Positions 47,168-59,092 of a DNA stretch of 64,000 nt are shown piece by piece. The stretch covers positions 227,250 to 291,249 of the forward strand of contig MNCI01003606.1 of the NCBI GenBank assembly GCA_015680685.1. The letters run 5' to 3'. A program made the translations under genes and the position numbers. Within the stretch, counting starts at the first letter, position 1; each line of letters opens with the position of its first letter. Source of the stretch: Gnetum montanum (taxonomy: Eukaryota; Streptophyta; Gnetopsida; Gnetales; Gnetaceae). Under the pieces are notes generated by a model. It searched no databases, was not told the origin of the DNA, and saw only the letters and a list, made by a program, of their open reading frames with translations.

Positions 47168-48646
47168 TGAAACATCACCAAATTTGGACTTTAACATCCT
47201 AGGGGAAAAAAGTTTCTAAGTGTTAAGACTACACTCTCCACTACACTAGAGCATAGTCAACCTCTTGGAAAGCATAGTCAACACAATGGCCAGTTTGCAA
47301 TTATTTTTAAGTGTCAAGCCAATGGCTGCAAAATCTTCTAAGTGTTGTGACTTCACTCTCCATTACTTGGAGCATAGTCAAGCATAGTTAGCATGAAGGT
47401 GCAATTTTAGTATATTTTTCTAAGTGTTATGACTACGCTCTCCACTACCCTAGAGCATAGTCGAGTGTAGTCAATTGAAAGCTAGTTTCTACAATTCTTT
47501 CTAAGTGCTAGAATTATGCTCACCCCTAGTTTGGAGCATAGTTAGCCTTCTATGGATAGCATAGTTAACCGAAATGACCTTTGAAGGCCTCCACAAGGAA
47601 ACATTGGTACTCAGCTCAGCTCCAACTCACCTCTGGCAAGCATAGTTAGCAAAATGCATTTTTGTTGTACCTCCTTTTTATCCCCAAATTGTAACTATGC
47701 TTGACCCCACACAAGATAGTGGAGAGTATAGTCCCAAAGTGTATTCTCCAAAATGCATATTTTCAAGTACATTGTGCTCCTTTTAGTACATGAACATGCA
47801 TTTGGCAGCATAGTCATAGTCTGGTAGATTTGCAAAGTCTAACAAAACATAGTAGAGCAGAACACCATTGGCCTTGATGGAGAGTGTAGTTAGGTAATGG
47901 CCTATTCCCAATCATCCCTTTTTTGCATGGTAGTCAATCCACATTTCATGCTAAAACTAGCCCTATAAATACCCCTACCCTCAATATTTTAGGGTTTGAA
48001 AAATTTGGGCATTGGCAAGAATTTTGGCATTTTGGGCTAAACAAAAATCTAAGGCATCCTAGCAAACCAGAGAAAGGCAAAGTTGCACACTACCATAGAT
48101 ACCATGATCCACTACACACCATGGCATCCAACTTCATAGGCACAAACACCACAATAGATGTCAGTCTTTGTAGCCAGACACTCATGAGATTATGACTATG
48201 TTATCCATTGCACCTATTGTACACTGCATACCTTCTCACCCCTTTTGGAGTTAACTACGCTCAATCCCATTTGGGGTGATGCTTTATTCTCTCTTTCTTT
48301 CTTTCCATTTGTAGCATTTTTACTTACATTTTTTATCATTCTATTAGCATTTTCTATGATTTCATCACATAGCTGCACTTGGGTAGTAGACTATACTCAC
48401 CATCATTGACATTGTTAGCACCATTTGACTTTCAGCACCATTTCACATTAGCATCGTAGCTAATCACATTACACCTTGGTTGCATCCAATACCCTAGCTG
48501 CATTTGGTAAAGTCCCTATTTGATTGATAAGACCATTTAGCGTGCCCCATCTCCACCTCCAGCAAGCCCTCATGTGGACTTAGGATTAAGGCTGTGTACC
48601 CGTAGATCCCTCAGTGTTCTAGTCACCGATGTTTTTGGTCATTACA
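47168..48646 (+). repeat. 3' LTR of element E (1479 bp)
   Basis: It starts TGAAACATCACC and ends GGTCATTACA. The TATA box CCCTATAAATACCCC is at 47961-47975. Palindrome units sit between 47225 and 47580. Compared with the left LTR it has an extra stretch near 48380-48480. Confidence 0.88.
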
Positions 48647-49680
48647 TCTATATGATAATTTAGAATCTTCAATCATCTCACACGAATTTAATAGCATTTT
48701 TTTGCCTAAGATTCCTTTCTTATGAACTTTGAATGTTCAATTTTTAAAATCTAAGCATTATAAATGATCCAAGACCTTTTAGACAAGCTTCACATCTCCC
48801 AAACATTACAATTGTCTCAATTTTTCCAAGAAAATTCAACAAAAATTTGAAATTTTTTAACAATGATGTCATAGCCTCTACAATGTTGCATCCATGATGT
48901 TATGCATATAAAAATAGTATATATACATGTGGAAGTTAGTGAAATTTTATCTCCTTCATTTGGTAGCAAGAGAAGTTTTTGAAGTTTTTCTTTAAGCTCT
49001 AACAATCTAAATGCCTGAATCCATAACTTCCTCATTGTAAACTAAGTTGCAAAATTCTTAAATCTTGTTAAGCCAAAATTTAAGCCAAAATTTTCTAACA
49101 TCCAAAAATATATTCTAAATGGTAAGTTTAAGAATATAATACGAACATATTGATTAATTAATAAAATCTAGGCCAAAGGACTTGACTAATTCTTCTAATT
49201 AGCCATGCCAACTATTTCAAGGCATAATAAATAGGGAAATGATAACTTTGGAAGGTCATAACACTTAAAGATATAACACTTAAAGATATAATACTTATGG
49301 GGTTTCTTTTTAAAATTTTTCTAACTCTACAGTCATAACAAAGAAAATAACTCATATCAAACAATAAGAACTTCATCTAACCAAGAGTATGAGAAGGTAT
49401 ATGAACCATTATGAACCAATTTAAACACTTTGGAAATCTTAAACTCTTAATGATTATAGATGGTCCCAAAGAGATTATGAGTAGAAGGACCTTCATAGCC
49501 AATAAGTAAGAGACCAAGAGACCAAGAGGCCATGGGAGAGGCTAAGTAGGAGAACAAACTTTGCAAGTTGAACATGCAAAGTAGGAGGCTCAATCATTTA
49601 GCATCCATTAACAAAATCCTACTACCAAACATTTGGCACAAGGAGAGGTAGAAATACCACCTATGCCTAAATAATTAAAA
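48647..49680 (+). other. Element C interior behind E, no gene seen
   Basis: AT-rich sequence continues element C after the E insertion. Short minus-strand frames near 48817-49035 look like chance. Confidence 0.4.
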
Positions 49681-52210
49681 TGTCTCACATTGTTCTTAGA
49701 ATGCCTCTAAGCCATACAAGAGAAGTTTGTCATGTCCATGGTTATCCTGGAACTCAACTTTGGTCCATTCATGGAGTTTTCTCCAAAGGCAGTGAAGATG
49801 CAACTTCAAATGTCTCCTCTATGGTTCACATTATCCAATACTGGTGAATGGTATTTAGAAAAAACATGTCAATTTTGGTAGAACAAAAAAGTAGATGCTA
49901 TAATGATGATTGAACAAGTCTCAGTGCCATACTCAATGGAGGAAATTGCTAAGGCCCTTAACATTCAAAATGAAGGAGTCAACATGCCACAAATTTCAAA
50001 TAGAGTAGACATCAATGCCAAGAAACTATGGTTGCAAAGGGAATATGGTAAAAAAGATAAAGACTATAGTGAGCTTGCAGTAGAAGAAAAGTTTTATTTC
50101 AAGATTGGAATGTATCACTTGTTCCCAACCAAGAGGCTTAATACAATTTCAACATATGCAACTAAAGAAAGTGCAATTTTGATGGGGAAATTCAATGTCA
50201 ACATCATCCATTTGCTCTTCCTAGAAATTCAAAGGTGGTTTAAGGAGAACAAGGTAGGGAAACTAACACTTCCATTTTCTTGCCTCAGTAAGAATTTGTG
50301 CAAATAATCTAGAATCATGGGATACATTAATGATGTTCGAAGAAATGCCCAAAATTCTTCTTATGTTGAGATGTTTAAGTTGGTGCCATCCAAAAAAGAT
50401 AGGGTGGAGAAACCAGCAATCATTGATAGAGCTTAAAGCTCAACTCCTACCACTAACCTTCGAGTTATTAGAAAGCAACAACAATAACAACAAGTTCCAC
50501 CACCACCATTGCAAGATTATAGACTATTAATGAACCATCTACAATAAATTACAAAAACCATTAGTTGGGAAATAACGGAGGGGACCAATCTTTACAAAGT
50601 GAGAGAGAGCTCAATCTAGTCCACCATTTTCACAAATCTTACAAGCAAGCAAGTATCACTACAAGTAGGAAGAGAGGATGATTGGGCATAATGGATTTTT
50701 ATAAATGTGGCATCATTCCAAGTGATGCTTGAAATTTGAGAAGGTGCCACAATTGTGGTTATGCAACATCAATATGAAATAGGAGCTATAGAGGTCATCA
50801 TTGATCACGTTAAAGAATCATTCAATGTTCCTATTATGCCACCAACTGATATTTCTAGAGCAAGAGATGTTCAAATGCTTGTCAGTACCTCAATGACTCC
50901 TGCAAATCATGAGGACATATTGGACATACTACTATAGATGGGCCAAATCATGCAAAATTTGTTTAATATATTGAGTAATATCACTATAGTGTAGTATAAT
51001 ATAATTTCCATAAAGGAAAAGTTGGTCATGAAAGAAACTAGAGCTAAACATGCTAAAAATGAAGTGTAGAGGTTACAAGAAGAACTAGCAAATCTAAGAG
51101 TTGAAAGGAGATACCCTCTACAATTCATGGTGCTAGACCAACTTAATCAATTTAGGATTGATCACATGAGGTAGTTGATTTCCCATAACATGTATATGTA
51201 GAAGAAGGAGAAGGTAGTGTGGGATGCATCTATTGCTGAAGCATAAATGTATGCACATGCTAAAGCTCTCATAGCCTTATAAGAGGAGAAGTAAAAACTC
51301 ACTATTGATAACATCAAGTTGATTGAGGTGGAGAAATAGCAAAATTTTCTCAAGGAAAGAATTCATCAAATGTGAGAATAGTTAATCAGAGTCAACTAGG
51401 ACATTAGTAGATTACCTCAAGAAAACAGGAACTTATCAATGGAAGAAGTCCATAGAGTCTGCCAAAAATTTGAAATCAAAATAAACATGTTGCAAATGAG
51501 GCCAAGAGACATGAATGACTCAAGGATAATTTCAAAGATCAAGCTAGCATGTATAAGCAAATAAATTAAAAATAACTTTCATATGACAAAGGCCAAAATT
51601 AGTTCCATCTCTACTCAAAATTCCAATTAGTAGCCCATCTTGGATAGTCTTGTTGACATTCATCAAGCCAAGGTGAAAAATAAAGACTTGCAAATAGAAG
51701 ACCTCACAAAATACATAGGGCTAGAAAATCTCATATATGTTAACATGGCCATGTTAATAGTAGGATGGTCTCAAAATGAGCTTAAGTAGTAGGTCATAGC
51801 AATGTAAGCAATGTTCCAGAAAGAGTTTGATAATAGGAAAGATGCATTAAATAAATTACATGTAGCAAACTATGAACTCAAAATTGTTAAGCATAGATAC
51901 CAAGGAAAAAAAGATGTATCAATGAACCTATCATGTTAAATGTTAGATTATCAAGAACATAGAAAAATGGCTAGAACTTCTGAGAAGGAAAAAAGGTAGT
52001 TTGCAATTTGGTATGTGAAGGCCAACAAAATGTTTCCATAGTTTCCATGCCCATGGGATGTACCTGCTCTATCCAAATTTCTTAACAAGCATGGATGGTA
52101 CATGATCCAAGGATAGAGAAAGAAAAGCTTCAGGTGCTCATGAATTGCTATCAATTCTAGAAACTTAATGACAAAATAAAGAATCTGATGGAAGAGCCTC
52201 CACCACCTAG
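49681..52210 (+). pseudogene. Extra sense-strand ORF of element C, unknown product with long coiled coil
   Basis: A decayed reading on the element's own strand begins near 49681 (FVMSMVILELNFGPFMEF near 49732). It is open for 134 codons at 49903-50307, containing VPYSMEEIAKALNIQNEGVN, KKLWLQREYGKKDKDY and FYFKIGMYHLFPTKRLN. A Gln-rich patch is at 50470-50510. From about 50930 it is Glu/Lys/Leu-rich with heptad-like spacing, suggesting coiled coil up to about 51950, then a short basic end. No transmembrane segment, signal peptide or envelope motif was seen, so I do not call it env. I do not recognise the family. It sits between integrase and the 3' LTR, where some Tat and Athila elements keep an extra ORF. 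Confidence 0.55.
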
Positions 52211-52409
52211 AACATAAACTACATCGAGCTACTCCAAGTTCTATTTTTAGTTTCATTTTGTTGTCATGAGATTGTATCATTTTGTAAACATGTTGACGTG
52301 GCATTCACAAAGTCATGTAAATAGTAAATTGTGTCAAGTCAAGTCTAACTCCTAATTTTGTCAATGATTCTACCCTTATTTTTTTAACTTGAGGATGAGT
52401 TTCTAGTTA

Positions 52410-52421
52410 GTTGTGGGGGTA
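52410..52421 (+). promoter_or_regulatory. Polypurine tract of element C
   Basis: GTTGTGGGGGTA ends directly at the 3' LTR start. A G-rich tract at this place is usual for Ty3/gypsy elements. Confidence 0.75.
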
Positions 52422-53429
52422 TGATAAAGTTAAATTTTTGGAAGATGTGATATTGTAGCTATGATATCATATCAACATTGTCATAAGCCATGTTACATCA
52501 TAATTGATATGATGTCTTAGGATGTGTGCAATCCTATAAATACTAGCACTTGGTTGCACAATCAACAACTTTCATTTCAAGTGTTAGGAAAACTCTTGTA
52601 GTTTATTTTCATGGTTAATAAGAGAGTGAATGCGCATAGTGTGGTGTAAAGTAGTTGTATGAAATATTTATTTGAGTGAAGTGTACTTAGGCATAGTTCA
52701 TGTCCAGAAATAAAGATCGATATTACTTCTCATCATTGCAGCATACACTTAGTTTTTACTATTTTACATAGATTAATTTCCATGTTTACTTAGTTAACTC
52801 TTTACATTTTCAAAGTACTTTACTTTACTTTACTTGTTCAATAGTAAAGTGGAATGAGTATGACTAGTTTTGAGTACATAAGTGTAATTTTTTGGTAATC
52901 CTAGTGGTGTTATTGCTTGGTTTGCCTAGTAACATGATGCTTGGTGACCTATTAATAGTCATATGAGCCTAGGACATGTATGGTACACCAGGATTGGATG
53001 CTCATTGCTATAGGCTAGAGTAGATTTACATTTCTTTCATTACTTAGATTTATATTATTATTCTAAAATTTAATTATCTTTATAACTAGAAGCATTGAGC
53101 ACCAAAAATATCAACTAATCATATGCCCTAATAAGAGCTAAGCCATACACCTGAACTTTACTATCTTAAAGTAGAAAGACAATGATCTTGAACTTAACAT
53201 CAATCATTAGCATAATTACATTGTCCATCCATGGATTATGATTTGGTTACATGCTAGCACTTATGACTTATATGATAGAGTGTTTAGATACCTCAACTAA
53301 GACCATGATCCTGAACTTAACATCAATCATTAGCATAATTACATTGTCCATCCATGGATTATGATTTGGTTACATGCTAGCACTTGTGACTTATATGATA
53401 AAGTGTTTAGATACCTCAACTACTCATCA
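52422..53429 (+). repeat. 3' LTR of element C (1008 bp)
   Basis: It starts TGATAAAGTTAAATTTTTGG and ends CTACTCATCA, followed by ATCAA. The TATA box CCTATAAATACTAG is at 52533-52546. It is longer than its partner because of a tandem duplication near its end. Confidence 0.9.
53180..53420 (+). repeat. Tandem duplication of about 118 bp in the C 3' LTR
   Basis: Two almost identical copies run from near 53180 to 53300 and from 53300 to 53420, sharing ATCAATCATTAGCATAATTA and TTGGTTACATGCTAGCACTT. The left LTR has one copy only, so the duplication arose after insertion. Confidence 0.85.
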
Positions 53430-53434
53430 ATCAA
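53430..53434. repeat. Right target-site duplication of element C (ATCAA)
   Basis: It pairs with 15460-15464. Confidence 0.9.
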
Positions 53435-55078
53435 AGATGCATCATCAAATAGTGAATTATGTTTAATAGGCCATATATTCCTTCTTTTATTCTCTAATAT
53501 ACACCTTTCATTCACTAGTAGGAAAAACAAGAAGGCTTGCTACTATAGCATTCCTACATCAACATGCTTAAGTTTAACTCTTGATTAGATTAGAAATACA
53601 CTTTGGTACATCAGTTACCTATTAAAATTGTATGTCAATACTCATGTCAAAAACTTTCAATGTTTAACATTAAGAGTAGTCCTAGACTTCTACGTACCAC
53701 ATCAAAAGTAGTTCTTATGTTAGGCTATGTGATGCTCTAATGCACAATGTTAAAAAAAAAAGGTATCCACATAAAAGTTTCTTTAGTATTAAAATTGATT
53801 TGTGGTAGATGTTGAAACCCTTCCATGACTTTTACTACTCTAATGTACATCAGTTAAGATATTAAAACTTTTTCTAAGTCCTGAATCATTTACTAAAATA
53901 AAAGCACATCAACAATTCATAGCACATTTAGTAATGTCTTACATTGATAATTCCCCATATTGTCTTCTTCCCTAAAAATTTTTATAAATCTAAAAATAAT
54001 TCTTCTCAAAAACCTTTCATAAATCATGCATAGATGCAATAATAGATACTTCTAATCATTTTATATAGTATTTAATATAGATTATTATTAAATTTTTCTT
54101 CTTAGAAAATGATTGATTTCACTACTAAATCCTCTACCCTAGTAGCATATGCAACATTGTTCATGAAATAAAACAAATCATCATGACCCTAGAATTCTAG
54201 GTCAGGTTCTTAAGAAAACCTTGGATAAACAATTTTTTTTATTAAAAAAATCAAGCAAGTACATGCATTCCATTTCTTAACTTCTATAAAATAAAAATAT
54301 AAGAAACCCTTGAAATCGCAATACTATTTGGGCTTCTTGCTTCCCTTACAAAATAAAACTCAAAATCCATTAATCTATGCTTAATACATAATGTTCCTAC
54401 CTATAATTGTCTATATCAAGCCTAACACAATACCTTGCTAGCTAAAATCTAATAAAAATTTGAAAATCAAATTTGCTAGTGTAGTAACACTAGAAATAAT
54501 GTTTTAAAAAAAGGATTATTACCTAGATCCATTATGTTCATCCCACTAGGTAGGGTCCTAAGAGCAAAAGCCTAATCTCTTTGAGTGGATACACCTAGGC
54601 TTGAACTTAGGTATTTGACTTAGGAAATGAACACCTTAGCATCACATTAAATGAAAATTTCTAGAAATAGTGTTTAACTCAAATTAAAAGAATCCTTAAA
54701 TAGGATTTCTATCAATTACATCTATGCTCTAGGTGGTAGTATGTAGAGTTGTTATAGTCCTTTAGTATTATAGGTCCCATCCTTAGCCTCTTGCCTACTA
54801 TTGCTACTATCACTTGCCATCTTGCCCAAATAGCTATTGTCATTTTCTACTATGCTCTACTCTCACTTCATTTTTCAAATCGCTATATTGCAAATGAAGC
54901 TTTCGTATCATTATTTTTCCCTATTTTCCATTTTAAAACTTAATGAAATAATGCCCCTCAACTTTTGACATGATCAATATTTTGATGTGTAGAAACATGA
55001 AATTATCTTGTTTTGATGCTACATGCCATTCTTATTATTTTAACTATTAGTTTTCTTTATGCAAGTCAACATAGCTAC
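53435..55078. other. Element B interior: right part, possible first exon of an antisense gene
   Basis: AT-rich and mostly without signal. On the minus strand at 54820-54720 a short reading starts MASDSSNSRQEAKDGTYNTK. It stands upstream of RT, where E has the predicted first exon of its antisense gene. This is weak evidence. Nothing else was recognised. Confidence 0.3.
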
Positions 55079-55083
55079 TTTCT
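55079..55083. repeat. Left target-site duplication of solo LTR F (TTTCT)
   Basis: TTTCT stands before the LTR and again at 55928-55932. Confidence 0.88.
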
Positions 55084-55927
55084 TGATAAAGTGTATACCA
55101 ATATCAAGGACCAAGAAGTGATGTTGGATATTCGACATTACAGGATGTGTGCTGGCCTATAAATATAATACCTAGATGCACAATTTGAGAGTATTTTTTC
55201 ATAATGTAGCAAAGCTTTGATAATGTTTCTTTCCCAAAGTTAAAATATTTTCCCAAGTGCCTACAGTAGGAGTCATTGAGTGTATGGATCTTTATTAGAG
55301 CACTATTGTACCTTAGCATGGTAGTGTGTGTAGTAATAAAGACAAGCTTTCTAATAAACCTTGCAGCACTTTGGTAGATTAAATATTTTCTTCATGCATT
55401 AAATATTTTATGTAATTTCCTTTAATTATTTAAGTAATTAATCTAAATTAAGCTAGATTAAATACCAATTAATTAAGCACATAAGTACAACCACTCTGAG
55501 CATGCAAATGATGCTTGGTAATCCCAATAATGCTTAATGTTTGGTAACCTAGAAGCATTATAGGTGTTCAGGATGTGTACGAAAAGTGGGACTAGATTCT
55601 TATGTTACGATTAGTTAGACATTGGTTAGTTAGTTAGATTAAATTAGCAATTAAATTACATCATTCCTTTCATCCTTTATTTTAAGCATCCAAAACATAA
55701 AACATAAAAGTAATAAAAATCATATCCCTCAATTACACTTAACCATACCTTTGCATATCATAAGGGTAATTGGCAAGACAATGAATTACTATTAGGGCAA
55801 GTTTACTTCCTAGAGATTAGTGTACTAGAAGACAAAGGATCCATGGAATTTGACCGAATTGCATGTGAATGCTTAGTAATTCATATGGTTGAGTGTAGGG
55901 ATATTTGTTGCTCATCATTGCTCATCA
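55084..55927 (+). mobile_element. Solo LTR F, related to the LTR of element C
   Basis: It starts TGATAAAGTGTATACC and ends TTGCTCATCA, like the C LTR ends. Inside are GGATGTGTGCTGGCCTATAA (TATA near 55157) and CTTGGTAATCCCA near 55514, both in C order. TTTCT flanks both sides and no internal region is present, so it is the product of recombination between two LTRs. 844 bp. Confidence 0.9.
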
Positions 55928-55932
55928 TTTCT

Positions 55933-56089
55933 TTTTCAACCTCTCATCTTAGACTATTCTATAGGTTAGATATGTCAAGCCTTGAACATGTATTTTATTA
56001 ACTTTGAGTTATATTTAAGAATATTTCTTCTATCATAGCATTGTTAGACATCACTAAGGATGACTTACTTTCCTTGATTGAGAACCACA
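55933..56089 (+). other. Element B pre-RT remnant
   Basis: Short decayed stretch between solo LTR F and recognisable pol; KDDLLSLIENH near 56060 may belong to the pre-RT region. Confidence 0.35.
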
Positions 56090-58737
56090 TTTAACAAATG
56101 ATTACATAGTTGATTCCCCTATATTTAACAATAGAGGTGAAGAAAAGACACTTTAGCTAAGCTCTTTTTTCCTTCTATATTATCAAAATTCCTTTCTAGC
56201 TAGTTTTCAAAAACATTATATTACTATTTTATGTGGATATGGTGACATGCTTGGTCTCGATCCTAAATTAGTAGAATAGAACATTATTTTGAAAGAATTT
56301 TTTAACCCTATTAAACAAAAGGTTATGCAAGTTTGCCTAGTCATGGCTTTAGCCATTAAAAAGGAGATAAATAAGCTTTATAATGTTAGTTTCATTCATT
56401 CTATTAACTATTTGGACTAGGTCTCTGACATGGTTATAGTTTCCAAGAATAATGGTGGCATTCATATATGCATATATTATCATGATCTCAATAAAGTTAC
56501 TCTTAAAGATAACTTTCCATTACTAAACATAGATAAGCTCATAGACTCCATAACTAGAAATACTTTTTTATCCTTTATGGATGGGTTTTCTAGGTGTAAC
56601 TAAATCCAAATAAATCCATAGCACTAGCAACATACCACTTTTATAACTCTTTGAGGAACATTTTGCTACACTAAAATGCTCTTTGGACTCAAAAACACTA
56701 GAGATACCTACCAAATTGCAATGACTTTTATTTTTAGTGACATTATGTTCAAAATAGTTAATTATTACATTGACCATTTGACCATCAGGTCTACTTTAGA
56801 TCACCCTTCTAATTTAAACCAAGTCTTAACCCATTTTGATAAGTATAACATTCATCTCAATCCTAAGAAATGCATTTGTGATGTTCTTGTGAGTAAAATG
56901 TTATGTTCTTATATTTCAAGATGCCATAGCCATTGATCCTTATATTGTAAAAGCTATTATGAATCTTCCACCTCCTCAAAACATCTAAAATATATATTTT
57001 CTACAGGATTTTCATTAGCCCATTCATCAATGCATTACTAACCTCACCAATCATATGCATCCTTTGACACATCTACTTCACAAATATAATATCTATAGTT
57101 AGGATGAGAATTGTAAAAAGGACTTTAATTCCATCAAAGGAGTTTTAACTTCTCTTCCTATCTTGCATCCTATGCAATTTGATCATAGTTTTTATCTTTA
57201 CCTCTCTATGTCTTACCATGTCATAGCTATTATGCTCTATTAAAGATGAGAGGATGAAGATGATCTTTTAGTCTATTTTATCTCTTACCCTTTCTTGGAC
57301 TATGAAACTAGATATATGGATGCAAAGAAGTCCTTCTTAAGTGTTTTCTTTACTTTGAAGAAATTGAGACATTATCTTTTAAATCTTAAATTATTCATTA
57401 TTTACAAAGATAACATACTTATGACAATTACTAATAATTATTCTAATAATCATTGACTAGCCTATTGGAAAATATTTCTCATTGATTTTAACCTCGGTTA
57501 TGTATCTTAACATTATATCAAAGGTTAAGCCCTAGTTAATATTATTTATTCTACAAAATATAATAATATCATGTATGGCTTGTACAATGATGAGAACAAC
57601 CTTGATGTTGTTCTTCACTTCAATGAAGCTCATACTTTCTTTGGGTCTAGTGTAGCTTGTGTTCTCATTCTTCCTACTAAATAGGTCCTTCATAGAGCCT
57701 ACAAACTTGAATTACCCTATATAAATAATGTAGTTAAATATGAAGCCTTAATTTATGATCTTTTGATATCTTTATAAAGACAAGTTAAAACCATTACTAT
57801 TTATGGTTACTCTTAGCTCATTATAAATAAAGTTAATGGTGAATATAACCATAAAGAATATCACCCCATTCCTTATCTAGAAATGACCAAGGAATCCTTT
57901 TCTTCATTTTTAGCTTGTACTTTGACTCACATTTCACATTTTGAGAATATGCTAGCAAATGCTTCAGCAACATTTGCAATTCATGGTGGTTCATCCACCA
58001 TGCATGACCAACTCATGTAATCCACTTATTTAATAGCTACCACATAATCTCTCAATGTCTTAATTAGTCTTATCAATAAAAAGGATGATAATCATTAATA
58101 CAATAATCTTATTTACTATCTCACCATAGGTGAAACTCCTAATCATTTGACACATGCGTAGAAATATTATTTAAGTAAATGTAGCTAAAATTTACATATT
58201 AAGAATCCTAATGTATTATGTCATGTATCCACTACATGTGTTCTTCTACATTGTTATAACCTTGTAAATTCTAAGGTATTATTGGATCAAGTTCATTTTA
58301 GGAGATTGTGATGGAAATTTTGGATCATTCTTTTTAGCTTTACTTATTATTTTCCTAGGCTATTGGTGGCCAACCTTAACTAAGGATGCTCATAACATAA
58401 TTAAGACATGTGATAATTGCCAAAAGCATGAACCACTTATTTATCTTCTCTCTCAAGAACTTCATCTTCTCTCTCAAGAACTTCAACTCAAATCACATGA
58501 CACTTTCAAAAATGAGTTCTAAACCTCATTGTTGTTATTAATCCTCCTTCATCTATCATATATCAATTTATTTTAACCACTATGGAATAATTCAATAAGT
58601 ACACAAAATTTATTACATTATGGTCCACTAAGTCTCATTTTATTTTTCACTTCATCCTTGATCATATCATCATTCGTTTTGGTATATGTTGGCACATTTT
58701 GGCCATTTCATGGAATAGGAATTTTAGTTTGTAGAGA
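56090..58737 (+). pseudogene. Pol remnant of element B: RT, two RNase H domains, truncated integrase
   Basis: A pre-RT motif GDMLGLDPKLVE lies near 56243. RT continues with FIHSINYLD, MVIVSKNNGGIHICIYYHDL near 56430, FLSFMDGFSRCN near 56568, and a damaged catalytic box (YYIDHLTI near 56763, with His for the second Asp), then IHLNPKKCICDV. RNase H reads LYLSMSYHVIA near 57195, DYETRYMDAKKSF near 57298. The second RNase H reads LPYINNVVKYEALIYDLLIS near 57715 and IHGGSS near 57978 as its end. Integrase starts near 58130 and breaks off near 58737, after a decayed NRNFS block. The architecture matches E. Stops are numerous. Confidence 0.78.
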
Positions 58738-58865
58738 AAAAGAATAATGCTTGAACTTACTAAAGATTCATGTAAGTTATGCGGTGATGAAACATAGAAT
58801 TTTTCGCTTATACCTTGTACATTGACCAAAGAGTGCAACATTCTAGCATATTTATTCGATGCTTA

Positions 58866-59020
58866 TTGGGAAGACATTTAGAAAGGGTTTAATTCAACCA
58901 ATTTATGAGCTCAGAGATGGTTCAGTGGTGGTGGTCACTATGGGAACGTACATGACTTCGTCACATAAGAATATTGATGGAAATGGGATCGATCCTAATT
59001 TTCACACAGGCCAAATTTAA
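58866..59020 (+). pseudogene. ctpA: C-terminal fragment of a CtpA-type processing protease (S41)
   Basis: The reading GKTFRKGLIQPIYELRDGS, then VVVVTMGTYMTSS and GNGIDPNFHTGQ, ends at a TAA near 59018. In S41 tail-specific proteases T-F-G-K-G holds the catalytic Lys, which is present here. Plant CtpA matures the photosystem II D1 protein in the thylakoid lumen. The fragment stands upstream of the protein's middle part, which is the reverse of gene order. Confidence 0.75.
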
Positions 59021-59092
59021 TTGAAATCAATGAAACGCTGAGTCGCTAGCAGCATCAAGAAATATTACAATCACAGGGTTCAAAAAATACTT

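Larger units (their letters stand above)
30118..48646 (+). mobile_element. Element E: 18.5-kb Tat-clade Ty3/gypsy element with antisense gene cassette
   Basis: Two direct LTRs (30118-31487 and 47168-48646) both open TGAAACAYCACCAAATTTGG and close TTTTTGRTCATTAYA. Interior order is primer-binding site, gag, protease, minisatellite, an opposite-strand spliced gene, minisatellite, RT, RNase H, second RNase H, integrase, minisatellite, C-rich tract and 3' repeats. The second, archaeal-type RNase H places it in the Tat clade. It lies within C. Flanks CCTTT (30113-30117) and TCTAT (48647-48651) do not match, so the target duplication is lost or was never made. Confidence 0.88.
15465..53429 (+). mobile_element. 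Element C: Athila/Tat-like Ty3/gypsy element hosting D and E
   Basis: Two LTRs in direct orientation (15465-16342 and 52422-53429) both open TGATAAAGT and close CTACTCATCA, with ATCAA on both outer sides. Interior order is primer-binding site, gag, protease, RT, RNase H, integrase, an extra sense ORF, polypurine tract. Removing D (with its 5-bp duplication) and E leaves about 13.2 kb. The RT box reads VFMDDFSTYG and integrase opens GIDFMGS; both resemble Athila. No second, archaeal-type RNase H was seen, unlike E and B. LTR identity is about 80-85 percent by eye, so it is old. Confidence 0.9.
10407..58737 (+). mobile_element. Element B: old Tat-clade Ty3/gypsy element, interrupted by A, C and F
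   Basis: A plus-strand gag-protease remnant (10407-11330) and a plus-strand RT-RNase H-integrase remnant (56090-58737) are best read as one element. The DNA between them, minus element C and solo LTR F, is about 6 kb, which suits the spacer plus antisense cassette that E has between protease and RT (about 7 kb). Both parts align with E. Neither LTR is visible: A replaces the left edge and the gene-fragment island abuts the right. That the two parts form one element is inference. Confidence 0.5.

Noticed and set aside
49681-52210. Envelope gene in element C
   Set aside because: The reading has no signal peptide, hydrophobic anchor or Cys-rich part; coiled coil and position alone do not support env.
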